From assembly GCA_013298845.1 (NCBI GenBank), contig JAAFJN010000018.1, positions 1 to 64,000 of the forward strand: DNA of 64,000 nucleotides, read 5' to 3'. The notes beneath the pieces were generated by a model that saw only the letters and a list, made by a program, of their open reading frames with translations, was not told where the DNA came from and ran no database searches. The translations under genes and the position numbers were made by a program. The DNA is from Chitinophagales bacterium (GTDB taxonomy: Bacteria > Bacteroidota > Bacteroidia > Chitinophagales > Saprospiraceae). Shown piece by piece: positions 16,076 to 26,302 of the stretch; the stretch's first letter is position 1, and each line of letters begins with the position of its first letter.

Positions 16076-18283
16076 ATGATTTTACGTTTTACATGCGCAC
16101 TGCTGTTGCTGCCCATGCTGCTCCAGGCCCAGCCTTTTACCACCAAAGAAATCGCCCGTTGGGAAAAACAAGCCCAAAAAATTACCATTACCCGCGACCA
16201 TTGGGGAATTCCGCACATTTACGGTGAAAAAGATGCCGATGCCGTTTTTGGCCTGTTGTACGCCCAATGCGAAGACGATTTTAAACGGGTGGAAATGAAT
16301 TACATCGAAAAATTGGGGCGAATGGCCGAGGTAAAAGGTACTTCCGCCTTGTACGAAGACTTGTTGATCCGAATGGTTATTGATTCCGCCGAAGCCATTG
16401 CCGATTACAAAAAAGCCCCCAAATGGCTCAAAAAACTCCTCGTTGCTCAAGCCGACGGCATCAACTACTACCTCCACAAACACCCGGACGTGCAACCCGC
16501 GCTGCTCCGCCGGTTCCAGCCCTGGTACCCGTTGCTCTGGACCGATGGCAGCATTGGGGCCATTAATACCGCCGATATTACCACCGACGAACTGCGGGCT
16601 TTTTACACCGGCGAACGCGCTGCGACGGGTGCCGTGGATAGGCCCGACCCCGAAGGCGAAAACCTGACGGGTTCCAATGGTTTTGCTTTTGCTCCGTCCA
16701 TCACCGAATCGGGGAAGGCGATATTGTACATTAACCCACACGTTACGTTTTATTTTCGGCCCGAAGTGCACGTCAGCAGCGGAGAAGGGCTAAATACTTA
16801 CGGAGCGGTTACCTGGGGGCAGTTTTTTGTGTATCAGGGTTTTAACGAAGCCGGTGGCTGGATGCATACCTCCAACTACACGGATATTGCCGATTTGTAC
16901 CAGGAAAAAATCACGAAACACAACGGGCAACTTTTTTACCAATACGAAGGCAAAGAACGCCCCGTGCGCGTCAAAAAAATGTCGTTGAAATACCGCGAAA
17001 ACGGCGTTTTAAAGGAAAAAACCGTAGATGCCCTGTTTACCCACCACGGCCCGATTATGGCTGAACGCGACGGAAAATGGTTGAGTATGAAGGCCAATAA
17101 CCGCTCTATGACGGGCCTTGTGCAAAGTTGGCAACGCACCAAAACCCGCAATTTTGCCGAATTTAAACAAGTGATGGCCTTGCGCGCCAACACTTCCAAC
17201 AACACCGTTTACGCCGACCGGGAAGGCAATATCGCCTATTGGCACGGCAATTTTATGCCCGTACGCGATACTCAATTCGACTGGAGCCAACCCATAGATG
17301 GCTCCACCGCTGCGACGGAATGGAAAGGATTACACCGCCCGGAGGAAACCGTTCAGATTATCAACCCGCCCAACGGCTGGGTACAAAATTGCAACTCCTC
17401 GGCATTTACCGCCGCCGGTGCATTTAGCCCTAAAAAAAGCGATTATCCGCCCTATATGGCCCCCGATGGCGAAAATTTTCGGGGGTTAAACGCCGTGCGG
17501 GTGCTAAAAGACCGTACCGCCTGGAACCTCGATAAGGTGATTGCGGCGGGATACGACACCTATATGGTTTCGTTTGAACTGCTGATCCCCGCGCTGCTGC
17601 AAGCCTGGGACCAACGCGGTGCCCTGCCCGATTCGGTGTTTCAACGCCTCAAAGGCCCCGTGCGCACCCTGCGCGCATGGGACTACCGCAGCAGTACGGC
17701 ATCGGTGGGGACAACGCTGGCCATTGAGTGGGGGCGACAGGTGATGCCCATTATTCAAAAAACCATCGTTTTTGATGATTTTGGGGCCGATCAAATCGAA
17801 AAAACCAAATTTTTTATCAAAACCGTGTTGCAAGAATCGCCCGATTCCCTGTTGCGGCCTTTGTACCTGGCGGTTCGGAATCTGGAAAAAAACTTTGGCA
17901 CCTGGGAAGTAGCCTGGGGAGAAATCAATCGGTTTCAGCGCATTTCGCCGGATATGGAACAATCGTTCAGCGACGCAGCCCCCAGTTTTCCGGTACCGTT
18001 TACGTCATCGCTTTGGGGCACCTTGCCTTCTTATTCGGCCAAATATTATCCAGGCACCAAAAAACGGTACGGTTACAACGGCAATAGTTTTATTTGTGCG
18101 GTGGAATTTGGGGAAAAAATAAAAGCCAAATCGCTGCTGGCGGGTGGCCAAAGCGGGCATCCGGAATCCAAACATTTTAGCGACCAGGCGGAAATGTACG
18201 CCAAAGGCCAATTTAAAGAAGTGTTGTTTTATCAGGAAGACATTCAAAAACACGCCGAACGGACTTACCACCCGGGCCAATAA
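16076..18283 (+). CDS. Penicillin acylase family protein (Ntn hydrolase, S45)
   Basis: A 735-residue precursor with a signal peptide (to about residue 19). The family hallmark is the segment LTGSNGFAFAPS, where Ser200 after Gly would become the N-terminal nucleophile after self-cleavage into alpha and beta chains. NPH after it (YINPHVTFYF) and HGPIMAERDG further on also fit. Members hydrolyse amide bonds of beta-lactams, acyl-homoserine lactones or related N-acyl compounds in the periplasm; the substrate cannot be told. Close relatives in Bacteroidota are annotated as acylases of unknown role. Confidence 0.9.
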   Translation: MILRFTCALLLLPMLLQAQPFTTKEIARWEKQAQKITITRDHWGIPHIYGEKDADAVFGLLYAQCEDDFKRVEMNYIEKLGRMAEVKGTSALYEDLLIRMVIDSAEAIADYKKAPKWLKKLLVAQADGINYYLHKHPDVQPALLRRFQPWYPLLWTDGSIGAINTADITTDELRAFYTGERAATGAVDRPDPEGENLTGSNGFAFAPSITESGKAILYINPHVTFYFRPEVHVSSGEGLNTYGAVTWGQFFVYQGFNEAGGWMHTSNYTDIADLYQEKITKHNGQLFYQYEGKERPVRVKKMSLKYRENGVLKEKTVDALFTHHGPIMAERDGKWLSMKANNRSMTGLVQSWQRTKTRNFAEFKQVMALRANTSNNTVYADREGNIAYWHGNFMPVRDTQFDWSQPIDGSTAATEWKGLHRPEETVQIINPPNGWVQNCNSSAFTAAGAFSPKKSDYPPYMAPDGENFRGLNAVRVLKDRTAWNLDKVIAAGYDTYMVSFELLIPALLQAWDQRGALPDSVFQRLKGPVRTLRAWDYRSSTASVGTTLAIEWGRQVMPIIQKTIVFDDFGADQIEKTKFFIKTVLQESPDSLLRPLYLAVRNLEKNFGTWEVAWGEINRFQRISPDMEQSFSDAAPSFPVPFTSSLWGTLPSYSAKYYPGTKKRYGYNGNSFICAVEFGEKIKAKSLLAGGQSGHPESKHFSDQAEMYAKGQFKEVLFYQEDIQKHAERTYHPGQ

Positions 18284-18331
18284 TTTTACCATAAAAAATT
18301 CAATAAACGATATACATTCAGCAAATTTAAG

Positions 18332-18339
18332 TAATTTTG
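18332..18339 (+). promoter_or_regulatory. Possible -7 box for hppA
   Basis: TAATTTTG lies 56 nt before the hppA start codon and fits the -7 consensus. A TTG at the proper distance is not seen. Confidence 0.4.
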
Positions 18340-18395
18340 CGCGCTTTTTTAATAAGATTAATTAATTTCACTAACAAAAATCAACGACACAAAGG

Positions 18396-20645
18396 ATGGA
18401 AGGTTCTTTAATTTACATACTCCCCTTGTTTGGTATTGTCGGTTTGCTGTACATGGCTATTCTACAGAATTGGGTAGTAAAACAGGATGCCGGTAACGAG
18501 AAAATGCGCTTTATTGCGGATAATATTGCCGACGGAGCAATGGCTTTTTTGAAGGCTGAATACCGTGTTCTTACAATTTTTGTCATCATTACCAGCATTT
18601 TGCTTGGTATTCTTGGCACACAGGTTACAACCAGTCACCCACTTATTGCAGGTGCGTTTATAATTGGTGCTTTGTTTTCTGTAATGGCAGGTTTCTTTGG
18701 TATGCGCATTGCCACCAAAGCGAATGTTCGTACAACGCAGGCTGCTCGTACCAGCCTTGCTCAGGCACTCAAAGTTTCTTTTAACGGAGGTTCGGTGATG
18801 GGGCTTGGCGTTGCGGGCCTCGCTGTTTTGGGTCTTAGTACCCTTTTTATCTTCTTTTTCCACTACTTCATGCCTAATGGTTACGGTGTTAACGGCCACG
18901 CCGAAATGTCCCGCGTACTCGAAGTATTGGCGGGCTTTTCACTCGGTGCCGAGTCTATCGCGTTGTTTGCGCGCGTAGGTGGTGGTATTTACACCAAAGC
19001 CGCCGACGTAGGTGCGGACCTTGTGGGTAAAGTAGAAGCGGGTATCCCCGAAGATGATCCTCGTAACCCGGCGACTATTGCCGATAACGTAGGTGATAAC
19101 GTAGGTGACGTGGCCGGTATGGGTGCCGATTTGTTCGGTTCTTACGTGGCAACGGTATTGGCTACAATGGTATTGGGTAACTCCCTGATTCGCGACACTG
19201 GTGCAGAGAAATTCGGTTTTGGTGGCATTGCGCCCATTTTGTTGCCCGTTCTGATCGCCGGTTTGGGTATTATTTTGTCTATCATTGGTATGTTGCTCGT
19301 TCGCGTAAGCGACAAAGCCGAAGCCAATACCGATACTGTTCAGGCTGCGTTAAACCGTGGTAACTGGGCCAGCATTATCCTGACGGGTGTGGCTTGCTAC
19401 CCCATGATCACCATGATGTTGCCCGAAACCATGACCATGTCTTTCTTTGGTCAGGGTATTTTGACGGTAACCAACCTCAACGTATTCTTTGCGGTGTTGG
19501 TCGGTTTGGGTGTAGGTGCCCTCATTTCGATGATCACCGAATACTACACCGGTTTGGGTAAACCTCCAATTATGGCCATTGTTCGCCAGTCAGCAACGGG
19601 TCACGCGACCAACGTTATCGCTGGTTTGGCCACGGGTATGATGTCCACTTGGATGCCGATCGTATTGTTTGCCGGTGCCATTTGGTCGGCTTACACTTTG
19701 GCTGGTTTCTACGGCGTTGCGATTGCGGCTTCGGCAATGATGGCGACTACTGCCATGCAGTTGGCGATTGATGCCTTTGGCCCAATTGCCGATAACGCAG
19801 GTGGTATTGCTGAAATGAGCGAATTACCCAAAGAAGTACGCGAAAACACCGACGTATTGGACTCCGTGGGTAACACCACAGCGGCCATTGGTAAAGGTTT
19901 TGCCATTGCTTCGGCGGCCTTAACGGCGTTGGCTTTGTTTGCGGCTTACGTGGACTTTACGGGTATCGAAGGTATCAATATCTTTAAAGCCGACGTATTA
20001 GCAGCGCTCTTCATCGGTGGTATGATTCCGGTGGTATTCTCGGCGCTCGCCATGCAAAGCGTAGGTAGTGCCGCGATGGATATGGTGGAAGAAGTACGTC
20101 GCCAGTTCCGCGAAATTCCGGGTTTGCTGGAAGGTACCGGTACCGCTGAATACGGCAAATGCGTTGAAATTTCGACCAAAGCCGCCATTCGCGAAATGAT
20201 GCCTCCTGGCTTGATTACCATTATCACCCCAATCGTTATTGGTTTCGTTATGGGTCCCGAAGCGTTAGGTGGCTACATGGCTGGCGTTACCGTAAGTGGT
20301 GTTATGTGGGCGATTTTCCAGTCAAACGCCGGTGGTGCGTGGGATAACGCGAAAAAATCGTTTGAAAAAGGCGTGGAAATCAACGGTAAAATGTACTATA
20401 AAGGTTCTGAGCCGCACAAGGCTGCCGTTACCGGTGATACAGTAGGTGACCCGTTCAAAGACACTTCTGGTCCATCTATGAATATCCTGATTAAATTATC
20501 GTGCCTTGTAGGTTTGACAATTGCGCCAATCCTCGGTGGCCACACCGGCGATCATGGTACAACAACCACTCCTTCCGACAAAACGCACGAAATCAGCGTA
20601 AAACAACCGGATGCTCAACAAGCACCTGTTGCACCAATAAAATAA
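18396..20645 (+). CDS. hppA: Membrane-bound cation-translocating pyrophosphatase, K+-dependent type
   Basis: A 749-residue protein with about 15-16 membrane helices. The PPi-binding motif [35 protein letters not shown] is present in full (near residues 205-240). The sequence [10 protein letters not shown] near residue 496 has Ala where K+-independent enzymes have Lys, which predicts dependence on potassium. It pumps H+ or Na+ out using PPi; the ion cannot be settled by eye. A divergent C-terminal tail rich in Gln and Pro follows the last helix. The gene stands alone and is followed by an AT-rich hairpin. Confidence 0.95.
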   Translation: MEGSLIYILPLFGIVGLLYMAILQNWVVKQDAGNEKMRFIADNIADGAMAFLKAEYRVLTIFVIITSILLGILGTQVTTSHPLIAGAFIIGALFSVMAGFFGMRIATKANVRTTQAARTSLAQALKVSFNGGSVMGLGVAGLAVLGLSTLFIFFFHYFMPNGYGVNGHAEMSRVLEVLAGFSLGAESIALFARVGGGIYTKAADVGADLVGKVEAGIPEDDPRNPATIADNVGDNVGDVAGMGADLFGSYVATVLATMVLGNSLIRDTGAEKFGFGGIAPILLPVLIAGLGIILSIIGMLLVRVSDKAEANTDTVQAALNRGNWASIILTGVACYPMITMMLPETMTMSFFGQGILTVTNLNVFFAVLVGLGVGALISMITEYYTGLGKPPIMAIVRQSATGHATNVIAGLATGMMSTWMPIVLFAGAIWSAYTLAGFYGVAIAASAMMATTAMQLAIDAFGPIADNAGGIAEMSELPKEVRENTDVLDSVGNTTAAIGKGFAIASAALTALALFAAYVDFTGIEGINIFKADVLAALFIGGMIPVVFSALAMQSVGSAAMDMVEEVRRQFREIPGLLEGTGTAEYGKCVEISTKAAIREMMPPGLITIITPIVIGFVMGPEALGGYMAGVTVSGVMWAIFQSNAGGAWDNAKKSFEKGVEINGKMYYKGSEPHKAAVTGDTVGDPFKDTSGPSMNILIKLSCLVGLTIAPILGGHTGDHGTTTTPSDKTHEISVKQPDAQQAPVAPIK

Positions 20646-20663
20646 GGTTTAAGTAGCCGTTAA

Positions 20664-20694
20664 TTGAGAAAAATTTTTTCAAAAAATTTCTCAA
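20664..20694 (+). terminator. Possible hppA terminator hairpin
   Basis: AT-rich inverted repeat (TTGAGAAA...TTTCTCAA with A/T inner stem and a 2-nt bulge), 19 nt after the hppA stop. No T-run follows the stem, so efficiency is uncertain. Confidence 0.45.
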
Positions 20695-20698
20695 AAGC

Positions 20699-20729
20699 TT
20701 GCACAGCATTAGAAGTCACCTTATCTTTG
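20699..20729 (+). promoter_or_regulatory. Orphan promoter upstream of the hairpin repeats
   Basis: TTG at 20699-20701, exactly 20 nt spacer, TATCTTTG at 20722-20729: one of the best promoter matches in the window, but no protein gene follows on this strand. The predicted transcript starts near 20736 and runs into the 74-bp repeats. Confidence 0.6.
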
Positions 20730-20858
20730 CAGTACAATAATTGATACATCACTCTATTTTTAGAGTCTCGATAAAGAAGTTTTCATTTGGTTTTTTGGGG
20801 TTTAGCCGTCGGTCGCGCAAGTGTACCGGCGGCATTTTTTTTGTACCCGTACCCGTAT

Positions 20859-20877
20859 CGCCGATCCCTGATCGGCG
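20859..20877. repeat. Degenerate hairpin related to the 74-bp repeats
   Basis: Stem CGCCGATC/GATCGGCG with loop CCT. It has the same stem as the repeats that follow, but the loop is the reverse complement type, so this unit is partly inverted or independently derived. Confidence 0.6.
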
Positions 20878-20920
20878 TCCTGCTACACTTTACCCACTAT
20901 TGTTATTTTTACAGAAATTT

Positions 20921-21110
20921 GAGGTACAGGCACGTGCATTCGCCGATCGGGGATCGGCGGTACTTTCTCACCATTGTTATCTTTACGGAAATTTGAGGTA
21001 CAGGCACGTGCATTCGCCGATCGGGGATCGGCGGTACTTTCCCACCATTGTTATCTTTACGGAAATTTGAGGTACAGGCACGTGCATTCGCCGATCGGGG
21101 ATCGGCGGTA
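20921..21110. repeat. Tandem 74-bp repeats, each with a hairpin
   Basis: Units start at 20921, 20995 and 21069 (spacing 74 and 74); the last is cut short by the MOSC gene end. Each holds the perfect stem CGCCGATC-GGG-GATCGGCG (20941-20959, 21015-21033, 21089-21107) and the sequence TTGTTATCTTTACGG. They lie between two converging genes. The unspaced, direct, near-identical units argue for a REP/BIME-type element rather than a CRISPR. Confidence 0.85.
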
Positions 21111-21113
21111 CAG

Positions 21114-21914
21114 TCAGCGGGACACCACATCTCCCACTTTGATTACTCCCTCTGTACCCATCCAAAGCACATTTTGCCCAAAAAGCACTTTATTACCGTC
21201 GCGGCGATAGCCCGACAGGGTCTTGAGCGGCTCTGACCCGGCGCGGGCCGTATCTTGGTGAATGGTCGTCATAATGCAGCGGGCACAGGGTTTTACGCCC
21301 TGAAACGGTAACCCACCAATGGTAAAATCGCGCCAGGTTTCTTCTTCGTAGGGCTGCCCACCGGAAAACACCAGATTGGGTCGAAAACGGTTCATCGGGA
21401 CGGGTTGCGTAAGCCGCTGATTCAGGTCGTCCAGCGAGGCCGTACCGACCAATAAAAACGGATAACCATCGGCAAAACTAACGTATTGCCCGTCGGGGGC
21501 GTAGCGGCTATCCACGGCGCGGGTGCTGTGCTCGGGCATGGCCACCAATTGCACTTCGGTGGAGAGTTTTTCGCTCAACCACGCATCGGCATCGGGGCTG
21601 ACCAAGGCTCCCGTAAGGCGGTCGTCCCAGACGGACACGTCTTTCCAGGCATCTTCGTCATCGGCCGGGCGCAGGGGAACGGCCACGCGGTCGTGCGTAT
21701 TGAAGCGATCAAATAAAATGAGGTAAGGCGGCTCGATGGCCGTGCCCAACAATGCCAGTTCGGGTACGTTCCGTTGGGTCAAAAAATCACCTTCTGGCGT
21801 AATAATCATCCAGCGGCGGTCGTATTGCAGGCCCCGGAGTTGCACATTGGCTTGTTCCAGCCGGATACCGGCCAACGATTTCACGGGGTAAATGTATATA
21901 TCGGTGAGTTGCAT
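21114..21914 (-). CDS. MOSC domain protein (YcbX/MOCOS-like)
   Basis: A 266-residue protein with an N-terminal beta-barrel MOSC_N domain (IYIYPVKSLAGIRLEQANV, QYDRRWMIITPEG) and a MOSC domain whose conserved Cys lies in KPCARCIMTTI (about residue 207). Such proteins handle molybdenum-cofactor-bound sulfur and can reduce N-hydroxylated compounds. The ATG at 21914 shares its A with the stop of nadA, so translation is coupled. Confidence 0.9.
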   Translation of the reverse strand: MQLTDIYIYPVKSLAGIRLEQANVQLRGLQYDRRWMIITPEGDFLTQRNVPELALLGTAIEPPYLILFDRFNTHDRVAVPLRPADDEDAWKDVSVWDDRLTGALVSPDADAWLSEKLSTEVQLVAMPEHSTRAVDSRYAPDGQYVSFADGYPFLLVGTASLDDLNQRLTQPVPMNRFRPNLVFSGGQPYEEETWRDFTIGGLPFQGVKPCARCIMTTIHQDTARAGSEPLKTLSGYRRDGNKVLFGQNVLWMGTEGVIKVGDVVSR

Positions 21915-22927
21915 CAACCAATGAGGCCAGCCTTCGCCGACACCTCCAACATGCGGTCAATGGAGGCTCTGCCCTGCTCAATTACCCAGTCTTCGAGGGT
22001 GATTTCGGGCAATTCGTACTCCATACACAACCACAGTTTTTCCATGGTATTCCGTTTCATGTGGGGGCAATCATTACAGGCACAATGGTTATTGGGCGGG
22101 GCCGGGATAAACGTTTTGTGCGGGCTGGATTTTTGCATTTGGTGTAAAATACCGGCTTCGGTGGCCACAATGTATTCGGTGGCGCTATCGCTGATGGTGT
22201 ACTTGAGCAAGCCGGTGGTGGAGCCAATATAATCGGCAATATCCAGGATATGGGCTTCGCATTCGGGGTGGGCAATAAACTTAGCGTTGGGGTGGCGTTG
22301 GCGCAGTTTGGTAATTTTTTCGATGCTAAAAATCTCGTGCACCATACACGCGCCGTTCCAAATGACCATTTCGCGGCCCGTTTTCTTTTGCAAATAAGCG
22401 CCTAAGTTTTTGTCGGGCGCAAAAATAATGGGTTGGTCTTTGGGGATACTTTCAATAATCTGCACGGCATTGGTCGAAGTACAACAAATATCCGTGAGGG
22501 TTTTTAGTTCGGCGGTGCAGTTGATATAACTCACTACCAAATGGTCGGGGTATTTTTCCTTAAACTTCCGAAACAGGTGGGGCGGGCACGAGTCGGCCAA
22601 TGAACAACCGGCTTTGAGATCGGGTAACAGCACTTTTTTGTGGGGCGACAACATTTTGGCGGTTTCGGCCATAAAATGCACCCCGGCAAACACAATAATA
22701 TCGGCATCGGTGGAGGCCGCTTTTTGCGACAAACCCAACGAATCACCAATGTAATCGGCCACATCCTGAATTTCGGATTCCTGGTAATAATGCGCCAAAA
22801 TGACGGCGTTTTTTTCCTTTTTCAGTTTGTTAATCGCCGCGACGAGGTCCATCGTAGGATCTACTTCGAGGTCAAGAAAGCCATTTTGAAATAAATGACT
22901 GGCGGCGTTTTCGTACAGTGCTGACAT
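21914..22927 (-). CDS. nadA: Quinolinate synthase NadA
   Basis: A 337-residue [4Fe-4S] enzyme condensing iminoaspartate with dihydroxyacetone phosphate to quinolinate in NAD synthesis. The three cluster Cys motifs are visible: [18 protein letters not shown] and [34 protein letters not shown] is the substrate-binding start. nadB and nadC are not adjacent; the next gene on the strand codes for the MOSC protein. Confidence 0.97.
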   Translation of the reverse strand: MSALYENAASHLFQNGFLDLEVDPTMDLVAAINKLKKEKNAVILAHYYQESEIQDVADYIGDSLGLSQKAASTDADIIVFAGVHFMAETAKMLSPHKKVLLPDLKAGCSLADSCPPHLFRKFKEKYPDHLVVSYINCTAELKTLTDICCTSTNAVQIIESIPKDQPIIFAPDKNLGAYLQKKTGREMVIWNGACMVHEIFSIEKITKLRQRHPNAKFIAHPECEAHILDIADYIGSTTGLLKYTISDSATEYIVATEAGILHQMQKSSPHKTFIPAPPNNHCACNDCPHMKRNTMEKLWLCMEYELPEITLEDWVIEQGRASIDRMLEVSAKAGLIG

Positions 22928-23014
22928 AGTGTTTAGGGAATTATATCTCCCCGCCCGAACCTTACTTTGTTGGTTAAAAAAGGTTTGAGCGAGGAGGTAT
23001 GCGTATAAAGAATA

Positions 23015-23404
23015 TTAAGAAATATGCTTTTGGTAAGCCGCCGCGTCCAGAAGATCGGCTACTTTAGAAATATCTTCCAGTTCGGCTTTAATGATCCAGC
23101 CTTCGCCGTAAGGGTCCGAATTGATAATAGCCGGGTCACCCGATTTTTTATCGTCGAGGGCAGCGTTAAACTCAATTACTTTGCCGGTGAGGGGCATGTA
23201 CAAATCGGAAGTGGTTTTTACGGCTTCTACCGTACCAAAAACATCACCTTCCTTAAGGGTTTCCCCCACGGTTTCTACCTCAATGTACACCAATTCGCCC
23301 AATTCGCCCTGCGCAAAATCGGTGATACCAATGTAGGCAATATTGCCTTCAATACGAATCCATTCGTGGTCTTTGGTGTACCTGCAATTATCTGGAATAT
23401 TCAT
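23015..23404 (-). CDS. gcvH: Glycine cleavage system H protein
   Basis: A 129-residue lipoyl carrier protein of the glycine cleavage complex. The lipoylated Lys is residue 63 in VEAVKTTSDLYMP. It shuttles the aminomethyl group between the P, T and L proteins, whose genes are not in this window. A TACATTTG -7 type box on the minus strand lies at 23433-23440. Confidence 0.97.
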   Translation of the reverse strand: MNIPDNCRYTKDHEWIRIEGNIAYIGITDFAQGELGELVYIEVETVGETLKEGDVFGTVEAVKTTSDLYMPLTGKVIEFNAALDDKKSGDPAIINSDPYGEGWIIKAELEDISKVADLLDAAAYQKHIS

Positions 23405-23466
23405 GTCAATGACGTTGTTTAAAAGTAAGGTGCAAATGTAGTTTTTTTCTGAGTATTGGCGAACGA

Positions 23467-24708
23467 TTAGGTATCAAACTCAGAAGACAAAATGTTGAGT
23501 ACATCCTGAACGGTTTCCTCTTCCAAATCCGAACGGCGAACGATTTCCTCGGCGCTGAGTTCGAGTACCTGACGGGCCGTATCGCAACCGATATTTTTCA
23601 GTGCTTCGATAACCCAAGGCTCGATAGCGTCGGAGAATTCTTCCAACTCTACGTCGTCAATTTCGTAACCGGCTTCCTGGTTGCGGTACACGTCAATTTC
23701 GTATCCGGTCAATTTGGTGGCCAATTTAATGTTGCTACCGCCTTTACCAATGGCCAGACTCACCTGATCGGGTTCGAGGAACACACTTACGCGCATTTTT
23801 TCCTGGTGTACGTCGATATTGGTGATTTTAGCGGGCGTGAGCGAACGCTGGATATAAAGTTGGAGGTTGTTGGTGTAGTTGATAATGTCAATGTTTTCGT
23901 TGCGCAATTCGCGAACGATACCGTGGATACGGCTACCTTTCATACCCACGCAGGCACCAACGGGGTCAATGCGCTCGTCGTGGCTTTCCACGGCCACTTT
24001 GGCGCGTTCACCCGGAAGGCGAACGATATTTTTGATTTCGATAATGCCGTCTTCAATTTCGGGCACTTCGGCTTCGAGGAGTTTTTGCAAAAAGCCCGGA
24101 TCGGTACGGCTGATCATGACGAAGGGCGTATTGTTGCGCATTTCTACCTTTTTAATGATACCACGCACCACGTCACCTTTGCGGTAATAGTCGCCTTTGA
24201 TCATTTCGAGGCGCGGCAACACCATTTCGTTACCGGTCGCATCGTCGAGGATGAGCAGGTCTTTTTTCATGATTTGGCTCACTTCACCCATGACCACATC
24301 GCCCACTTTTTCGGAATAACGGCGGAAAATATCGTCTTTTTCCAATTCCATAATCCGCGAAACGAGGGTTTGGCGCGCGGCCATAATGGCACGGCGACCA
24401 AAGTCTTCGATGGAGAGTTGCTCGTAGCATTCTTCGCCAACGCTTACGCTTTCGTCAATGGTGAGGGCTTCGCTTTCGCTGACCTGTGAACGTTCGTCGG
24501 TAACCTCACCGTCGAACACGACCTCGCGCACGCGCCAGATTTCAAGGTCACCGTTGTCGGTGTTTACAATGACGTCGAAGTTTTCGTCGGAGCCGTATTT
24601 TTTCTTAATCAACGTGCGGAATACGTCTTCCAACACGCGCACCATGGTAGGGCGGTCAATATCTTTTCCCGATTTAAACTCGGAGAATACATCAACTAAT
24701 TTAAGCAT
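23467..24708 (-). CDS. nusA: Transcription termination/antitermination factor NusA
   Basis: A 413-residue protein with the NusA N-terminal RNAP-binding domain, an S1 domain (GDVVMGEVSQIMKKDLLI), KH1 and KH2 domains (GACVGMKGSRIHGIVREL; SLAIGKGGSNIKLATKLTGYEIDV) and a short helix-hairpin-helix C-terminus. It binds RNA polymerase and controls pausing and termination. It follows rimP by 24 nt. Unlike the common order rimP-nusA-infB, infB does not follow. Confidence 0.97.
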   Translation of the reverse strand: MLKLVDVFSEFKSGKDIDRPTMVRVLEDVFRTLIKKKYGSDENFDVIVNTDNGDLEIWRVREVVFDGEVTDERSQVSESEALTIDESVSVGEECYEQLSIEDFGRRAIMAARQTLVSRIMELEKDDIFRRYSEKVGDVVMGEVSQIMKKDLLILDDATGNEMVLPRLEMIKGDYYRKGDVVRGIIKKVEMRNNTPFVMISRTDPGFLQKLLEAEVPEIEDGIIEIKNIVRLPGERAKVAVESHDERIDPVGACVGMKGSRIHGIVRELRNENIDIINYTNNLQLYIQRSLTPAKITNIDVHQEKMRVSVFLEPDQVSLAIGKGGSNIKLATKLTGYEIDVYRNQEAGYEIDDVELEEFSDAIEPWVIEALKNIGCDTARQVLELSAEEIVRRSDLEEETVQDVLNILSSEFDT

Positions 24709-24732
24709 TTTATAGTAAAATTTTTGTCGTTA

Positions 24733-25215
24733 TTAGAAAGCCAATTTGACAATGGCTTTGTGGATATTGGTATAAGGAATCTCGGTGATTACCTCTTTTT
24801 TTACTTTTTTCTTGCCTTCTTTTTCCACCACTTCGCTGGTCAACACAATTTTGGTATCGTCGCAGGCGGTTAAAGTACCCTCGGTTTTGGTTTTGTCGGG
24901 GTACGTCACTTCCAATTTACGACCAATATTTTTGGGGTATTGGCGCGGAAATTTAAAGGGGCGGCTAATGCCGGGGCTGCTCACTTCGAGCACGTATTTT
25001 TCGCCGAGCCAACCGTTGGTATCCACGTGGTGTTCGATAAAACGGCTGAGTTTCTGACATTTTTCAAACGTCATTCCGGAGTCGCTATCGGCAAAAATAT
25101 ACAAGCGGTTGCTGGTGGCGCGATACTCCAGTTCGACGGTGAAACAGTCGGTAAACATCTCGTCCGTGGCGTATTTTTCTTCTAAAAGTTGCGCTATTTT
25201 TTCGGTTAATTCCAT
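24733..25215 (-). CDS. rimP: Ribosome maturation factor RimP
   Basis: A 160-residue protein, start at Met 25215 (MELTEKIAQLLEEKY). The family motif YVLEVSSPGISRPFKFPRQY is clear, followed by the C-terminal SH3-like domain. It is needed for 30S subunit assembly. It is the first gene of an operon with nusA. Confidence 0.93.
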   Translation of the reverse strand: MELTEKIAQLLEEKYATDEMFTDCFTVELEYRATSNRLYIFADSDSGMTFEKCQKLSRFIEHHVDTNGWLGEKYVLEVSSPGISRPFKFPRQYPKNIGRKLEVTYPDKTKTEGTLTACDDTKIVLTSEVVEKEGKKKVKKEVITEIPYTNIHKAIVKLAF

Positions 25216-25279
25216 TTTTGAGCAAAAGAAAAGGGAACCGTTTTGGCTCCCTTGTGTAGTATGGTCATCTAAACTGCCG

Positions 25280-25311
25280 CAAAGGTACGGCAATTAGAGT
25301 GAAATTTGCAA
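25280..25311 (-). promoter_or_regulatory. Promoter for rimP-nusA
   Basis: On the minus strand: TTG at 25311-25309, a 21-nt spacer and TACCTTTG at 25287-25280; predicted start about 60 nt upstream of the rimP ATG. Confidence 0.65.
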
Positions 25312-25343
25312 GTGATTACGCTATTTTATGGTGCGCAATGGGA

Positions 25344-26261
25344 TCAAATACCACAACGCTGTTGTACAACGCGGGCAACATCTACGTCATTGACGAGGCG
25401 GAGATAGGCTTTTTTGCTTTTTTTATCGTCATTTTGGTGCATAATATGGGTAAGTGCCGTCCAATGCCGTTGTTCTTTTACCGCCTCCACGAGGCAGTAG
25501 TTGTACGGTTCGCTGTGTTCGGGGTGCGATAATTTTTGTACCTGTTTGGCTTGTTCAATGTATTTGGCCAGGGTTTCGGCGTTGGGTTCGTAAAAATTAA
25601 TGCGGTGCACCGAGGGCGCGTTGGGGACGTATTGGGCTTTAAACACGTGCCGGTCGCCAATCGCAAAACCCGTGGGCAGGTACAATTGCCCGCCATCGGT
25701 GGAGGTCACTTTGCCGCTTACCATTTGGCTGTCGAGGGTATAAAAAGTGTACCGCGCCACGGGGATACCCTGTTCTTCCATTACGTAAAAAGTAGCGGTG
25801 GTTCCCTTCCCGTTAATTTGCAAATCGGTGACCTGATCGGGCGTTAATACCCCGATAATACTGCGCTCCGACATGGATTCGTACTCTTTTTTTTGTTTTT
25901 GGTACCGATTATAATACAATAAACCCACGATAAACAAGGCCATAACCCCGATCCCGGCAGCAATTTGTTTCCGTTCAAAACGAAGGAGTTTTTTGCGCTC
26001 CTGGTTAAGTGGCGTATCAATTTCCTTATTAATTTTAAACTCGTACCCAAACTGCCCGTTTTTTTCTTTCACCAAATGCACTTCGCACAATTCATCCTGA
26101 ATAAAAAAGGAATAAAAGGTGGATTCTTTTACCGAAAAATCAACCTGCATGATTTTGTGGTCGCAATAAATCAGCAGATGCCCGGTTTTGTCACCGTGGT
26201 AAAAACCCACGTTGTGCCTTTGACCGGTGTTATCCACGTAAATCCAATTCATTTGTGCCAT
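25344..26261 (-). CDS. Membrane protein of unknown function
   Basis: A 305-residue protein with one membrane helix at about residues 98-117 (AAGIGVMALFIVGLLYYN). The N-terminal part (about 95 residues) is beta-rich and likely cytoplasmic. The C-terminal part contains a GKGTTATFYVMEEQGIPVARYTFYTLDSQ region. I do not recognise a known domain. It follows the RND transporter gene by 41 nt on the same strand and may share its transcript, but there is no sequence reason to call it an efflux component. Confidence 0.75.
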   Translation of the reverse strand: MAQMNWIYVDNTGQRHNVGFYHGDKTGHLLIYCDHKIMQVDFSVKESTFYSFFIQDELCEVHLVKEKNGQFGYEFKINKEIDTPLNQERKKLLRFERKQIAAGIGVMALFIVGLLYYNRYQKQKKEYESMSERSIIGVLTPDQVTDLQINGKGTTATFYVMEEQGIPVARYTFYTLDSQMVSGKVTSTDGGQLYLPTGFAIGDRHVFKAQYVPNAPSVHRINFYEPNAETLAKYIEQAKQVQKLSHPEHSEPYNYCLVEAVKEQRHWTALTHIMHQNDDKKSKKAYLRLVNDVDVARVVQQRCGI

Positions 26262-26302
26262 AGGAAAGTGATACTTGTATTAACGGAAAGCAAAAATAAC
26301 GA

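Noticed and set aside
20921-21110. CRISPR array
   Set aside because: Units are directly adjacent, with no unique spacers, and carry a strong palindrome; no cas genes are present. A REP-like tandem repeat fits better.
20741-21210. Overlapping open frames across the 74-bp repeats
   Set aside because: They consist of translated hairpin repeats in several frames on both strands with no start signals or protein features.
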